A stretch of DNA of 64,000 bases from Deinococcus sp. QL22 (GTDB taxonomy: Bacteria > Deinococcota > Deinococci > Deinococcales > Deinococcaceae). Location: contig NZ_CP097154.1 in assembly GCF_023370075.1 (NCBI RefSeq), positions 124,001 through 188,000 on the forward strand, given 5' to 3'. The notes beneath the pieces are model-generated. The model had not been told where the DNA came from. It saw only the letters and a list, made by a program, of their open reading frames with translations, and made no database searches. The translations under genes were made by a program, and so were the position numbers. Positions 28,016 through 36,702 of the stretch are shown piece by piece; the stretch's first letter is position 1; each line of letters begins with the position of its first letter.

Positions 28016-28198
28016 GTTGCCCTCCTGAAATGGGTGTGATGTGAAGTAGTGGTGCAGAACGAATCGAAAGCGCAGGATGAGACTCTACCTCTAGAATGTC
28101 GCTGTCAAAGCGTTCTGTCAATCACAATTGAGGAGACTCAAAGCTGGAGCGGTCTTTTGACATCTGATACTCATGCGCCGCGTGGGGCGACGAGTGGG

Positions 28199-28654
28199 TC
28201 AGAGGCCGAATTCAGCGGGCGTCAGCTTCAGCGCAAAAATCACGTCGCGCATCACTTTTTGCTCGTCGGGGCTGAATTCGCCGTCGGCATTGGCGATCAC
28301 CAGGGCCAATTGCACCACGGCGCGGGCCTGATCCGGCTTGCCCGCCACACGCCCGATGACCTGCATCAATTCGATCTTGCCGAAGTCGAAGTCGGCAGTG
28401 ATCTTGTTGCAAAAGTTGTCGTATTTGGTTTTCATATCGGCCACGTTGAAGGCCTTGAGCTTGTCGCTCGTGGTAATAAATTGAGCCGTGCGGGTGCGCT
28501 CGTTCTGATCGATTTTGCCGTCTGCCGCGCCAATGAGGGCACAGGCGGCCATCGTCGCGTCGGCAAAAGCGGTGTTGTTGAAGCGGCTCCACGTGTCCTG
28601 CGCTTCCTTGCCTGCCTGACTGCCCATCGCCTTGAGTTTATTGAGAAAGCTCAT
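28199..28654 (-). CDS. terB: tellurite resistance protein TerB
   Basis: A 151-aa all-helical TerB: MSFLNKLKAMGSQAGKEAQD, ACALIGAADGKIDQNE with an acidic metal-binding site, and a repeat ALVIANADGEFSPDEQKV. TerB proteins are thought to sit at the inner membrane with TerC and TerD proteins as a metal-stress sensing complex. GAGGAG four bases before ATG at 28654 sets the start; the open frame reaches back to 28753 with no support. It heads the minus-strand ter operon. No terC gene is found in this window. Confidence 0.93.
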   Translation of the reverse strand: MSFLNKLKAMGSQAGKEAQDTWSRFNNTAFADATMAACALIGAADGKIDQNERTRTAQFITTSDKLKAFNVADMKTKYDNFCNKITADFDFGKIELMQVIGRVAGKPDQARAVVQLALVIANADGEFSPDEQKVMRDVIFALKLTPAEFGL

Positions 28655-28887
28655 CGGTTCTCCTCTGGTGCGCTCTATAAGTGGTGCGGTGAATAAATGA
28701 GGTGATGGAAAACGAAACGTGGCTGCGGGGACAGCATCCCCTGCTTGCAGCATACCGCCCAGAATGTGAGTTTGAGGCTAATGTGAGGCCAAGCGATCCC
28801 TATCGATGAGCCGCCGTCATGGGAGCGTAAAGGTGCATTCAGGCTCCGTATGAACAAGGCGCACACCGCCGCTTTAGCGTGGGCACC

Positions 28888-29988
28888 ATGCCACTGAAAC
28901 CTGATCTTCCTGAGCCGGAATCTGTTCAAAAACGCGTTGGACTAGCGATTGTCGGGCTGGGCAAACTGAGTGCCGAGGAACTGATTCCAGCCATTCGTAC
29001 CAGCAAACATACCCGTGTGGCCGCGCTGGTCACGTCTGATCTGGAGGAAGGCCACGCGTTTGCCCGCGCTTTTGATCTGACCGATGAGGACGTGTACTCC
29101 TACGATGATTTTGAGTCACTGAAAAACCGGGAAGACGTGGACGGCGTGTATATCGTGCTGCCCAACAGCCTGCACCGCGACTACACTGAGCGGGCCGCCC
29201 GCATGGGCAAGCATGTGCTGTGCGAAAAACCGCTGTCGGTGAACGCTGCCGATGCTCAGGCAATGGTGGATGCCTGCCGCGCCGCCGGGGTACAGCTGAT
29301 GACGGCCTACCGCTGCCAATACACGCCGCACCATTGGGCCGCCCGCGACGCTGTGCAGGGCGGGAAACTTGGCCCTATCAAGTTGCTGGATTCCATGCAT
29401 GTGCAAGTCGAAGAAGACGCCGAAGCGTGGCGCATGAAGCTGGACTTGGCAGGCGGCGGCCCTCTGCCCGACGTAGGCCTGTACAGCCTGAACATCCTGC
29501 GCTTCGTACTGGGCACCGAGCCGGAATGGGTTTTTGCCGCGCAGCATCAGCCCAAAAACGACTCCCGATTCCGCGAAGTAGAGGAATCGGTGTCGTTTAT
29601 GCTGGGCTTTCCAGACGGCATCATCGCCAATGCCCTGACCAGTTACGGGGCGCACAAAACAACGACTTTGCGCGTGCTGGGCGAAGAAGGCAGCGCCCTG
29701 ATGGAACCTGCCTTTACCTACACGGGCCTCAGTCTGATCCTGACCGACAAGGACGGCCAAACTATTCCGGCATTCGGCAGCTACGATCAATTCGGGCTGG
29801 AAATAGATCATTTCGCCGAGCGGGTCAGGGATGGCAAAACACCGTGGACGCCGGGAGAAGAGGGCGTGCAAGATCATCGAATCATGGACGCCATTTACCA
29901 AAGCGCCCGCACGGGCGGGAGGGTACAACTGGAAAAATATGCCGGGCAGGACATATTCCGGGGCGAGAAACCGCAGTTGCCGGAATGA
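28888..29988 (+). CDS. Gfo/Idh/MocA-family oxidoreductase
   Basis: A 366-aa NAD(P)-dependent sugar oxidoreductase. The Rossmann domain starts VGLAIVGLGKLSAEELIPAI; GVYIVLPNSLHRDYT and HVLCEKPLSVN are the family signature, with the catalytic Lys in EKP. The C-terminal domain has GGGPLPDVGLYSLNILRF. It resembles glucose-fructose oxidoreductase-like enzymes, but the sugar cannot be predicted. GTG at 28879 is in frame upstream; ATG at 28888 gives the usual short lead-in. No clear ribosome-binding site is seen. The 3' end overlaps a small ATG-started frame by ATGA. Confidence 0.88.
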   Translation: MPLKPDLPEPESVQKRVGLAIVGLGKLSAEELIPAIRTSKHTRVAALVTSDLEEGHAFARAFDLTDEDVYSYDDFESLKNREDVDGVYIVLPNSLHRDYTERAARMGKHVLCEKPLSVNAADAQAMVDACRAAGVQLMTAYRCQYTPHHWAARDAVQGGKLGPIKLLDSMHVQVEEDAEAWRMKLDLAGGGPLPDVGLYSLNILRFVLGTEPEWVFAAQHQPKNDSRFREVEESVSFMLGFPDGIIANALTSYGAHKTTTLRVLGEEGSALMEPAFTYTGLSLILTDKDGQTIPAFGSYDQFGLEIDHFAERVRDGKTPWTPGEEGVQDHRIMDAIYQSARTGGRVQLEKYAGQDIFRGEKPQLPE

Positions 29989-30228
29989 CAGAAAAGCTGG
30001 CGGGGCGTCCTGTCTTATACGAGGCCCAACCACAAGGAGCGGTTTGTCGCTCTGCTGGAAAGCCCCTTGGCCGAGGCCGCCGCGCCCAATCCTCCGGCCC
30101 GTGCCAGCCAGTCTTTGCTACTGAGAGAAGGCGCGACGGTAGTGGCTCATATCACTGAACACCCAAACGCCGCCCAGCAAGCGCAGGCAGTAGCACGGGC
30201 GCTGTTGGACGGCAAAGAAAGAGAATGA
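29985..30228 (+). pseudogene. small ORF with probable frameshift
   Basis: ATG at 29985 overlaps the stop of the oxidoreductase by ATGA and reads MTEKLAGRPVLYEAQPQ before drifting into improbable sequence. In the +1 frame from about 30030 a natural-looking protein reads ERFVALLESPLAEAAA, then REGATVVAHITEHPN and ends ALLDGKERE at TGA 30226-30228. Joining the two halves gives a protein of roughly 80 residues. It could be a one-base frameshift in a small coupled gene, a sequencing slip, or an ORF in the second frame with a non-standard start. I do not recognise the family. Confidence 0.4.
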
Positions 30229-30231
30229 AAA

Positions 30232-31149
30232 TCAGGGCAAGACGTTTCCGGCGGCCAGCAAAATTCCGTACCACTCCTCACGGGTCAGATGAATCTCGCT
30301 GGCTTTGCAGCAGTCTTTGAGGCGCTGAAGGTTCATGGTGCCTGTCACGGGCTGCATCTTGGCCGGGTGGCGCAACAGCCAAGCCATCGCAATCGTTGTG
30401 TTGCCGACGCTATATTTGGCTGCGATCTCGTCAATTTTGGCATTCAGCTCGGGGAATTTGGCGTTGTCGAGGAATACGCCTTCAAAGAAACCGAACTGGA
30501 AGGGCGACCAAGGCTGGACGGTGATGTCGTTCAGGCGGCAATAGTCCAGCACGCCACCGTCACGGTTAACCGCTGCGTCGTTTTCCATGTTCACGTTAAA
30601 TCCACTCGTAATCATGGTGGCGTTGGTAATGCTCAGTTGCAGTTGATTGGCGACGATGGGCTGCTTGACGTACTTTTTCAGCAGATCAATTTGGCGCGGA
30701 TGCTGATTGGATACGCCGAAATGACGCACTTTGCCCGACGTTTCGAGTGTGTCGAAGGCGGCGGCCACTTCTTCGGGTTCCACGAGGGCGTCGGGGCGAT
30801 GCAGCAGCAGAATATCGATGTACTCGGTGTTCAGGCGCTTCAGGATGCCGTCTACCGAAGACAGAATGTGTTCTTTGGAAAAGTCGAACATGCCAGGGCG
30901 AATGCCGCATTTTGACTGCAAAATGATTTTTTCGCGCACGCTGGGGCTCATGCCGATGGCCTCCGCAAAAATCTCCTCGCAGCTCCCTTTCCCGTAAATA
31001 TCGGCGTGATCGAAGAAATTTGCGCCTTCATCCAGCGCCGTCTGCACAAACCGCGCTGCGTCCTGCTTTTCCAACGAATTGATCCGCATACAGCCCACGG
31101 ACACCACAGGCACATCTAGGTCACTGCTGCCAAGTTTGATGGTTCGCAT
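30232..31149 (-). CDS. aldo/keto reductase
   Basis: A 305-aa NADPH-dependent TIM-barrel reductase of the YdhF-like group. The catalytic tetrad is visible: Asp and Tyr in FFDHADIYGKGSCEE, Lys in ILQSKCGIRPG, His in ILLLHRPDALVEP. The cofactor-binding end has QPVTGTMNLQRLKD. ATG at 31149 is favoured because GAGGAGG lies eight bases upstream and MRTIKLGSSDLDVPVVSVGCMR is a typical family start; the frame extends to 31221. It converges on the preceding small ORF with three bases between. Physiological substrate unknown. Confidence 0.9.
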   Translation of the reverse strand: MRTIKLGSSDLDVPVVSVGCMRINSLEKQDAARFVQTALDEGANFFDHADIYGKGSCEEIFAEAIGMSPSVREKIILQSKCGIRPGMFDFSKEHILSSVDGILKRLNTEYIDILLLHRPDALVEPEEVAAAFDTLETSGKVRHFGVSNQHPRQIDLLKKYVKQPIVANQLQLSITNATMITSGFNVNMENDAAVNRDGGVLDYCRLNDITVQPWSPFQFGFFEGVFLDNAKFPELNAKIDEIAAKYSVGNTTIAMAWLLRHPAKMQPVTGTMNLQRLKDCCKASEIHLTREEWYGILLAAGNVLP

Positions 31150-32016
31150 AGTCACTGTCCTCCTCAGAACTGGTGGGCAGAGCGGCAGAGCCAACACTGG
31201 CTGTGCTTCTGCACTGTCCACACGACATTCTCCAGACTCTCATACCAACGGGCACGGTGCCGCCCAGATAAAAGATTGCTCATGGCCTGGCCCCGCTGCA
31301 GGCCCACCAGCGAGCAGGTGCAGGCGGATATAGATACCACGCAAGAAACCAGACTCGGTTGGCTGGCGTAGGTTGCCATTCACGAGAAAGGATTTCTGAA
31401 CACAACTTAATTTTTACTTCATGAAGAGCGCTCATTTGTTCTGACCGAGCAGGAGGGAGGCACGGGCAAGTGAATGAGCAACTCAGATCGGCGGCAAGCC
31501 GACCACCTCCAAATGTCTGAACCGATTCAGTTTGGCTCATGTTTTTCTGGGAAGTTTTGCTCATTTCACCAGATAGATTCGCAGACTCCCTGGGCTAAAG
31601 CTGGCTTTTTTCAGGCGCTCTGCTTAGCAGTGGCATCAAGTCATGATCACAGCGGATTTTTTTATTAATACGGGCACGTAATCCCCGATTTCCTCCCTCC
31701 CTAGTCAAAGGGCCTAAATCTTCATTAATAACCTTCGTTAGTTATGCCACTTCTAGACGAGTGTGAAAAGAATAGTTGGTCGCCATCAATAGTCCTATTT
31801 TTTTAAATTGCCAGGGTGATACAAATACACCGCTATTTCTCATATTCCTGTAAACTTGTATTCATAATCGAATTGGTTGATCTGACACTTTTCTTACATG
31901 TGAACAATCTCCACCCTTTACACAAACCTCTCAAGGTGGTAGGAACGAGAGAATTCTAATAGGCCATGTCGATTTTTCGTTATTTCTCTAATTGAACGAC
32001 CTATAGCCTAACGCCC
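31150..32016. other. 867-base intergenic region, AT-rich in its second half
   Basis: No supported gene lies here. The first half (31150-31650) has ordinary composition. From about 31660 to 32010 the DNA is clearly poorer in GC than its surroundings, with several A/T runs (for example near 31660 and 31797). It ends at the GH114 gene. TATAGC at 32002-32007 might be a -10 element for a near-leaderless start at 32017, but no good -35 is seen. Confidence 0.4.
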
Positions 32017-33456
32017 ATGAGCCTTATTCAAACGTTTAAGTCCCGCCACACTCCTCTGATGCTGTTGGTCACCGCCTCGTTGATGAGTGCGTGCGGAACC
32101 TCCGTCCGTTCCCCCAGCAACCCGATGACAACTGCCACTGGCGCACATTTTGAGGCGGAGCAGGCCAGCGTAGAACGCGCAGCCCAGTTGTCGGGCGAAC
32201 AACGTCAGCCCCTCACCATTGTTCAGCCGGGCACGCTGCGCGACGCCGAAATTATCGATGATCCAGCGGCGAGCGGCGGGCAGTCGGTGGGGCTGTACAG
32301 CACCGGCAGCAGCGTGCGCTTTACCGTGCCCAGCGCGACAAAAGCAAGCACATACCTGATTCGTATCAAGGCGCTGGCCGAGGCCTATCAGGGCAATCCG
32401 GTGGTCGCGTTGCGCCGAAGTGGGCAGGAGTTGGCGCGGCTCGAAATCAAGTCGTCCACTTACGCCACCGTCGCATTTGGCAACTTTAATATCGCCCCCG
32501 GCGACCGCCTCAGCGTGGTGTTTCTGAACGGCGAGCGTACATGGAACCGGGGAACGTTGGTGGACGAATTGCTGATCGACCCGGTGACGGCGACCACGAC
32601 CCCCACGCCTGCTCCCGTTGCACCAGCCCCAGTTGCGCCTGCTCCCATTGCACCAGCCCCAGTTCCAACGCCAACGCCAGCCCCAGCTACAGGCATCAAG
32701 TTGCCTCCCGCAGGCATCGTGTCCTGGGATTGGCAAATTGGCGCGGGTGAAGATTCAAGTATCACTGTGCCTTCCGGCGTGAAATTACTGGACATAGACG
32801 GCTTCGGTACTTCGGCGGCCAAGGTCGCGCAACTGAACGCGCAGGGCGTGTACACCGTCTGCTATCTGGATGTCGGCAGCTATGAACCGGGCCGGCCTGA
32901 CTCGGATCAGTACCCCAGCTACCTGAAGATTCAGCAAGACCCCGATTGGCCCTCCGAATACTTTCTGGACGTGACAGACGTATTCAAGCCCAATTCGGTG
33001 CTGGCCGTCATCCTCAAGAATCGCTTCAAGATGTGCAAGGACAAGGGCTTTGCGGCCATTGAGCCTGACAACTTGCAAAACGATGAAAACGTCAGCGGCG
33101 GCAAGATCACGACCCAGCAGCAAATCGACTTCAACGGCTGGGTCGCGGATCAGGCGCACGCTTTTGGGCTGGCAGTCTTCCAGAAGAACGGCCCCGACAA
33201 GATTTTGCTCAGAGACCGGACGGGCAAAATGATGGTCGAAAAGTTTGACGGCATCTTGAACGAGCAGTGCCAGCAATACAGCGAATGCGCTCCGCTGGCC
33301 GAGTACGTGAAACGCGGCAAATTGGCCCTGAACACAGAATACAAGCTGGCTCCCGACTGCAATCTGTCGACCAGTCTGAAGATCAATACGATTCGCAAAG
33401 ACCTGAATTTAGCAGGCGGCACGATGTCGGGCTACAGGCGCGAAAGCTGCAACTGA
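32017..33456 (+). CDS. secreted lipoprotein with carbohydrate-binding module and GH114 domain
   Basis: A 479-aa protein with a lipoprotein signal peptide (SLMSAC, lipidated Cys26). A beta-rich domain resembling carbohydrate-binding modules covers ~45-190 (HFEAEQASVE, VRFTVPSA). A PAPVAP-type proline linker follows (~193-225). The C-terminal ~250 residues are a GH114 endo-alpha-1,4-polygalactosaminidase: GIVSWDWQIG, LLDIDGFG, VCYLDVGSYEPGRPD, GFAAIEPDN, with the acidic residues expected in catalysis. It should be anchored at the outer surface and cut alpha-1,4-galactosamine polymers. It converges on the Pel-like operon and likely trims or releases the same polysaccharide. Function is inferred from family motifs. 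Confidence 0.85.
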   Translation: MSLIQTFKSRHTPLMLLVTASLMSACGTSVRSPSNPMTTATGAHFEAEQASVERAAQLSGEQRQPLTIVQPGTLRDAEIIDDPAASGGQSVGLYSTGSSVRFTVPSATKASTYLIRIKALAEAYQGNPVVALRRSGQELARLEIKSSTYATVAFGNFNIAPGDRLSVVFLNGERTWNRGTLVDELLIDPVTATTTPTPAPVAPAPVAPAPIAPAPVPTPTPAPATGIKLPPAGIVSWDWQIGAGEDSSITVPSGVKLLDIDGFGTSAAKVAQLNAQGVYTVCYLDVGSYEPGRPDSDQYPSYLKIQQDPDWPSEYFLDVTDVFKPNSVLAVILKNRFKMCKDKGFAAIEPDNLQNDENVSGGKITTQQQIDFNGWVADQAHAFGLAVFQKNGPDKILLRDRTGKMMVEKFDGILNEQCQQYSECAPLAEYVKRGKLALNTEYKLAPDCNLSTSLKINTIRKDLNLAGGTMSGYRRESCN

Positions 33457-33573
33457 TACAAAGTTGCGATGATTTGTGAAAATTAACCGATTGGTGAAGC
33501 TGCGCACGTATTGATCAGCAGGGCCGGATGTTCGGGAATCAGGGCCAGTCCCTAGGGTGCCAACCCCAAACAA

Positions 33574-33618
33574 AAGATGCGTTCCAGACGGACTGACCGA
33601 GTCCACTGGGCGCATCTT
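33574..33618. terminator. nested hairpin between convergent GH114 genes
   Basis: AAGATGCG (33574-33581) pairs with CGCATCTT (33611-33618). Inside, CCAG/CTGG and GGACT/AGTCC pair again around a 5-base loop. The minus strand continues into TTTTGTTT, so it should end the minus-strand operon. It may also stop plus-strand transcripts from the GH114 lipoprotein gene. Confidence 0.7.
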
Positions 33619-33662
33619 CTTGTGAGGCAGAATCTTCGCTTAAAACGTTCTTCCCACTTCTG

Positions 33663-34550
33663 CTAGGGACTGAGGCCTTTCTGGCGGTGGGCTTCGGTGG
33701 CGGCCCCAGCGCGCTTGGGCGGCGGCGCATAGCCAGTGGGCAAAGACAACTCCCGGTTGCTGACAAAAGTGGAGAGGCCGAAACTGGCGGCCCGCCGCAG
33801 CGCGAATCTCCGCAGTTGAGGCGTATCGGCGTAATCTAGGGCGTACACCTCTAGCCCCTGTCGCCGCACCTGCTCTACGAGTTGCGCGGTGTACTCGAGT
33901 TCCGGTTTGGTGTAGGCCCGGTAACCTGCCGGCCCAGCGTTAGTCTGTCCCACGCTAGCTTGCCCGACACTGGACTGCTCCACACTGGACTGCCAGGTGG
34001 TCGAGAAAGCTTCGATCAGCACGCCGTTCACGGTTCCGCGCAGGCGGTGAAGCAACCCGATGCCCCGGTTGATCAGGAGGTATTTGGGGCCAGCCCACTG
34101 GCGCACCAACCTCACCAGTTTCAGCATGGCCCGCAGTTGGCGGGAATCTTGGGGGGCAGAGTCGACGGTATCTAAAAAGAAGCCACTGAACACCGCTTTA
34201 TCTCGCAACACTTGCGCCTGAACCCGCGCCCGCCATTCGGGGTGGCTGGCATTTACCAGCCGCGTGTCCCAGATGGTCGGGGGGGCAGCGGTCAGCCAGT
34301 CTTGCGGTTGGCCGCTGCCGTCTTCTCCGAGGCTCAGGTAGGCCAACACCTGCACCCCGCGCTGCCGCAACCAGGTCACCTGAGCGGCGTTAAAGTGGCC
34401 CGGCTGCACCACCACCCGCTGATAGCGCGTCAGCAGCGGCAAGGCGTCTTGGCCGTAGTACAGGGCCAAAGCAGAGCGGGATCGGCTGCGTTCGCCGGGT
34501 TCGGTGCTGGGCAGCGTCGGCGGCGTCAATGTGCGCGTCAGGCGTGCCAT
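33663..34550 (-). CDS. GH114-like (TM1410/MJ1477-type) glycoside hydrolase
   Basis: A 295-aa TIM-barrel protein related to GH114: LALYYGQDAL, VVVQPGHF, QVLAYLSLGEDG, GFFLDTVDSA, KYLLINRGIGLL, VLIEAFSTTW, VYALDYADTP. The Asp in FLDTVD and Glu in LIEAF are plausible catalytic acids. The annotated start (ATG 34550) lies one base after the stop of the deacetylase gene; the frame could start earlier at 34595, overlapping that gene. No signal peptide is seen from either start, which is unexpected for an enzyme acting on an exported glycan. A tandem micro-repeat SSVEQSSVGQASVGQ lies in one loop. Last gene of the eight-gene operon. Confidence 0.8.
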   Translation of the reverse strand: MARLTRTLTPPTLPSTEPGERSRSRSALALYYGQDALPLLTRYQRVVVQPGHFNAAQVTWLRQRGVQVLAYLSLGEDGSGQPQDWLTAAPPTIWDTRLVNASHPEWRARVQAQVLRDKAVFSGFFLDTVDSAPQDSRQLRAMLKLVRLVRQWAGPKYLLINRGIGLLHRLRGTVNGVLIEAFSTTWQSSVEQSSVGQASVGQTNAGPAGYRAYTKPELEYTAQLVEQVRRQGLEVYALDYADTPQLRRFALRRAASFGLSTFVSNRELSLPTGYAPPPKRAGAATEAHRQKGLSP

Positions 34551-34551
34551 G

Positions 34552-36702
34552 TCAGGGCAGGACTGCCGTAACGAGTTGTCCTGCCCCCAGTGCAAAGGTA
34601 GTGATGGTGTGGCCGCCGTAAACCTCGCTGCTGCCGAGGCTGCCCGCCGCCCCGGTTACGAAGCCCTCGCCGCCCGACGCCGACTGCACCGTCAAGGTTT
34701 TGGCCGCCCGGTTCCATGTGCCGCTCATGCCGCTCTTCATGTAAGAGGTTCGGGCCTCTATGTACGCGCCGAGGCTGTCCCAGCGCAAAGTTTTCAGGGG
34801 CAGCGTACTGTATTTGGAGTATTTGGTCAGCAGCGCAGATTCCCAGTCCGAGGCGAGGCTGCGGCCTGTGGTGTGCTGGCGCAGATTGCCCTGATGCATG
34901 TAGTGCGGGTAGGCGCTGCCGCTGAGGACGTGACCGAGGGCCAGATCGGTTTCTTTGTCGAGGTACTGGTTGTAGGTGAGGTCTGTTGGCCAGTAGGGAG
35001 CCGTTCCCGTGGGGCCGTACACGCCGTTATAGGCCGTGACTGCCTGCGTGGGCGTGGTCACATGATAAAAAACATTGGTCGGCCAGCGCGGAATCAGGAA
35101 GATGTTGGGATTCAGCGGGTGCACGAGGCCGCAGTTGATGCAGCCCGCATCCCACTGGCTGGACACCGAGCGGTTAGAAGACAGGTAGCGTGTGCCCGTA
35201 TTCTGGGCCGCCGACAGGAAACTGGCATTGGACTTGAGCAGGCCGAAATCTGTTTTGGGGCCTTCACCCGCCGGGTTGTAGTAGCCCAGCCCCGACATGT
35301 CGCCCGTGACCAGACTTTTGGTGCTGATATTCAGGCCGAGTTGCGCCCCGATGGTCAGGTTGGGCTGCAACTGGGCAAACGAATCGCTGTAATTCAGAAA
35401 ATCCATGTACAGGTGATCGCGGGTATGGCTGACCCAATCGAAACTGTTGGCGAGGCAGCGCGACATGCTGCTCAGGCGGTCGGGGCTGACGGCGTTGGTG
35501 GCGCAACTGAGCGGCGCGGCGGTATTGGCTCCGCCCCCGTTGTACACGATGGCAAACTTGAATTCTGAAGAAACGGGGTACCGCTGGCGCAACGAGGTTT
35601 GCTGCGCCGACAACGACAGGGCGTCGCTGGCCGAGATGCGGAAGGCGTCCGGCTTGATGGTTTTGGTGGTGGCGTTGTACAGGTCGCCGGGCAAGAACCA
35701 GTCGTCGATGTCCAGTTGATTGAAGCGGCGGTATTCGCCCAGATGCACGCCTTTGGTCAGCCACTTGACGAGGCTGTAGCCCAACAATTCGGAGTGCAGC
35801 AAATTGGGATTCTGGGCAAACGTGAGCGCCAACCGTTCGCGCCCGGCGGTGTCCGAGCGGGCCGCCAGCACCCGCCCACCTGCATCGGTGAACAGCGGGG
35901 TGGTGGTGACGCCGGGTACGGCAGCCACAGTCGCCGGATAGTTGTAGGCGTACTGAATAGGCAGGGTCACGCCGGGCCGCAAGTCGGTAAACACACCGCT
36001 GCCTGCCGCCGTGAGCTTGGGATTGGCGGTGGCCGACGCTAGCCCCGCGTCACGCAGGCCGTACTCTTCGGGCCAGGAACTGGGATAGGTGTACAGCGAC
36101 ACCTGCCGCACCTTGTAGTCTTGCTCGTATTGCCACAACAGATTCCAGCCTGCCCAGTCCAGCGCACTTTGCCACACGCCCGGACTGGCCTCATACGCCA
36201 GGTTTCCGGTGGTCAGAATCACACCCTGATACTTGCCCGTGCCGTCCTCGGCCACCAGCGTTTGGGCAGTAAAGCTGCCGGACACACTGGGATTGATCAC
36301 GTCGTAGGGCACGCCCGCCTGCGCCAACATGGTCGTCGCGGCGCTCTGGGTGCCGTCATAGGCATTGGCACTCAGTACCAGCACTTTCAGGGCCACCACA
36401 TTGGTATTGGGCGTCATACTCAGCGTTTGCAGCGGCAACCGGGGCTTGGCTCCGCGAAGTTCACGCAGCGGCGCGACATTGTGGGCGTCGGGACGGGCAG
36501 GCGGGGCCAGCACCGGGGCATGCAGGTGGTTTTGCAGATGGCCGAAATCGTCACTGTGGTCTTCGGCAACCACTTGATCCGTCTGCTCCTGCGCGGTCTT
36601 GTTGCCCTGCCCACACCCGCCCAGCACCAACAGTCCCGCCACCGTCAGGAGCGCCTGAGCCGCCGTTTTATACCCCAACTGTTTAGACGCGGCTTTGTTC
36701 AT
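34552..36702 (-). CDS. Agd3-like polysaccharide deacetylase lipoprotein
   Basis: A 716-aa lipoprotein (signal ending LVLGGC, Cys30). After a linker, residues ~95-300 look like a binding/immunoglobulin-like region (VALKVLVLSANAYDG). A deacetylase-type core follows with LDIDDW (Asp331, Asp333, Asp334) and SHTRDH (His426 and His430). DD plus HxxxH is the metal site arrangement of NodB-like and CE18 deacetylases; the overall layout resembles fungal Agd3, which deacetylates galactosaminogalactan. A beta-rich tail ends the protein. AGGAG seven bases upstream fixes ATG at 36702; the longer open frame is not supported. Overlaps the epimerase gene by 20 bases. Expected role: partial deacetylation of an exported N-acetylhexosamine polymer. 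The Agd3 link is from motif reading and context. Confidence 0.7.
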   Translation of the reverse strand: MNKAASKQLGYKTAAQALLTVAGLLVLGGCGQGNKTAQEQTDQVVAEDHSDDFGHLQNHLHAPVLAPPARPDAHNVAPLRELRGAKPRLPLQTLSMTPNTNVVALKVLVLSANAYDGTQSAATTMLAQAGVPYDVINPSVSGSFTAQTLVAEDGTGKYQGVILTTGNLAYEASPGVWQSALDWAGWNLLWQYEQDYKVRQVSLYTYPSSWPEEYGLRDAGLASATANPKLTAAGSGVFTDLRPGVTLPIQYAYNYPATVAAVPGVTTTPLFTDAGGRVLAARSDTAGRERLALTFAQNPNLLHSELLGYSLVKWLTKGVHLGEYRRFNQLDIDDWFLPGDLYNATTKTIKPDAFRISASDALSLSAQQTSLRQRYPVSSEFKFAIVYNGGGANTAAPLSCATNAVSPDRLSSMSRCLANSFDWVSHTRDHLYMDFLNYSDSFAQLQPNLTIGAQLGLNISTKSLVTGDMSGLGYYNPAGEGPKTDFGLLKSNASFLSAAQNTGTRYLSSNRSVSSQWDAGCINCGLVHPLNPNIFLIPRWPTNVFYHVTTPTQAVTAYNGVYGPTGTAPYWPTDLTYNQYLDKETDLALGHVLSGSAYPHYMHQGNLRQHTTGRSLASDWESALLTKYSKYSTLPLKTLRWDSLGAYIEARTSYMKSGMSGTWNRAAKTLTVQSASGGEGFVTGAAGSLGSSEVYGGHTITTFALGAGQLVTAVLP

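Noticed and set aside
31474..31668. Plus-strand 64-codon ORF
   Set aside because: No ribosome-binding site and atypical composition; lies in a gap without coding signals.
34504..35568. Long plus-strand ORF of 354 codons inside the deacetylase gene
   Set aside because: It is antisense to a well-supported gene with a signal peptide and metal motifs, has no ribosome-binding site, and reads as mirrored high-GC codons.
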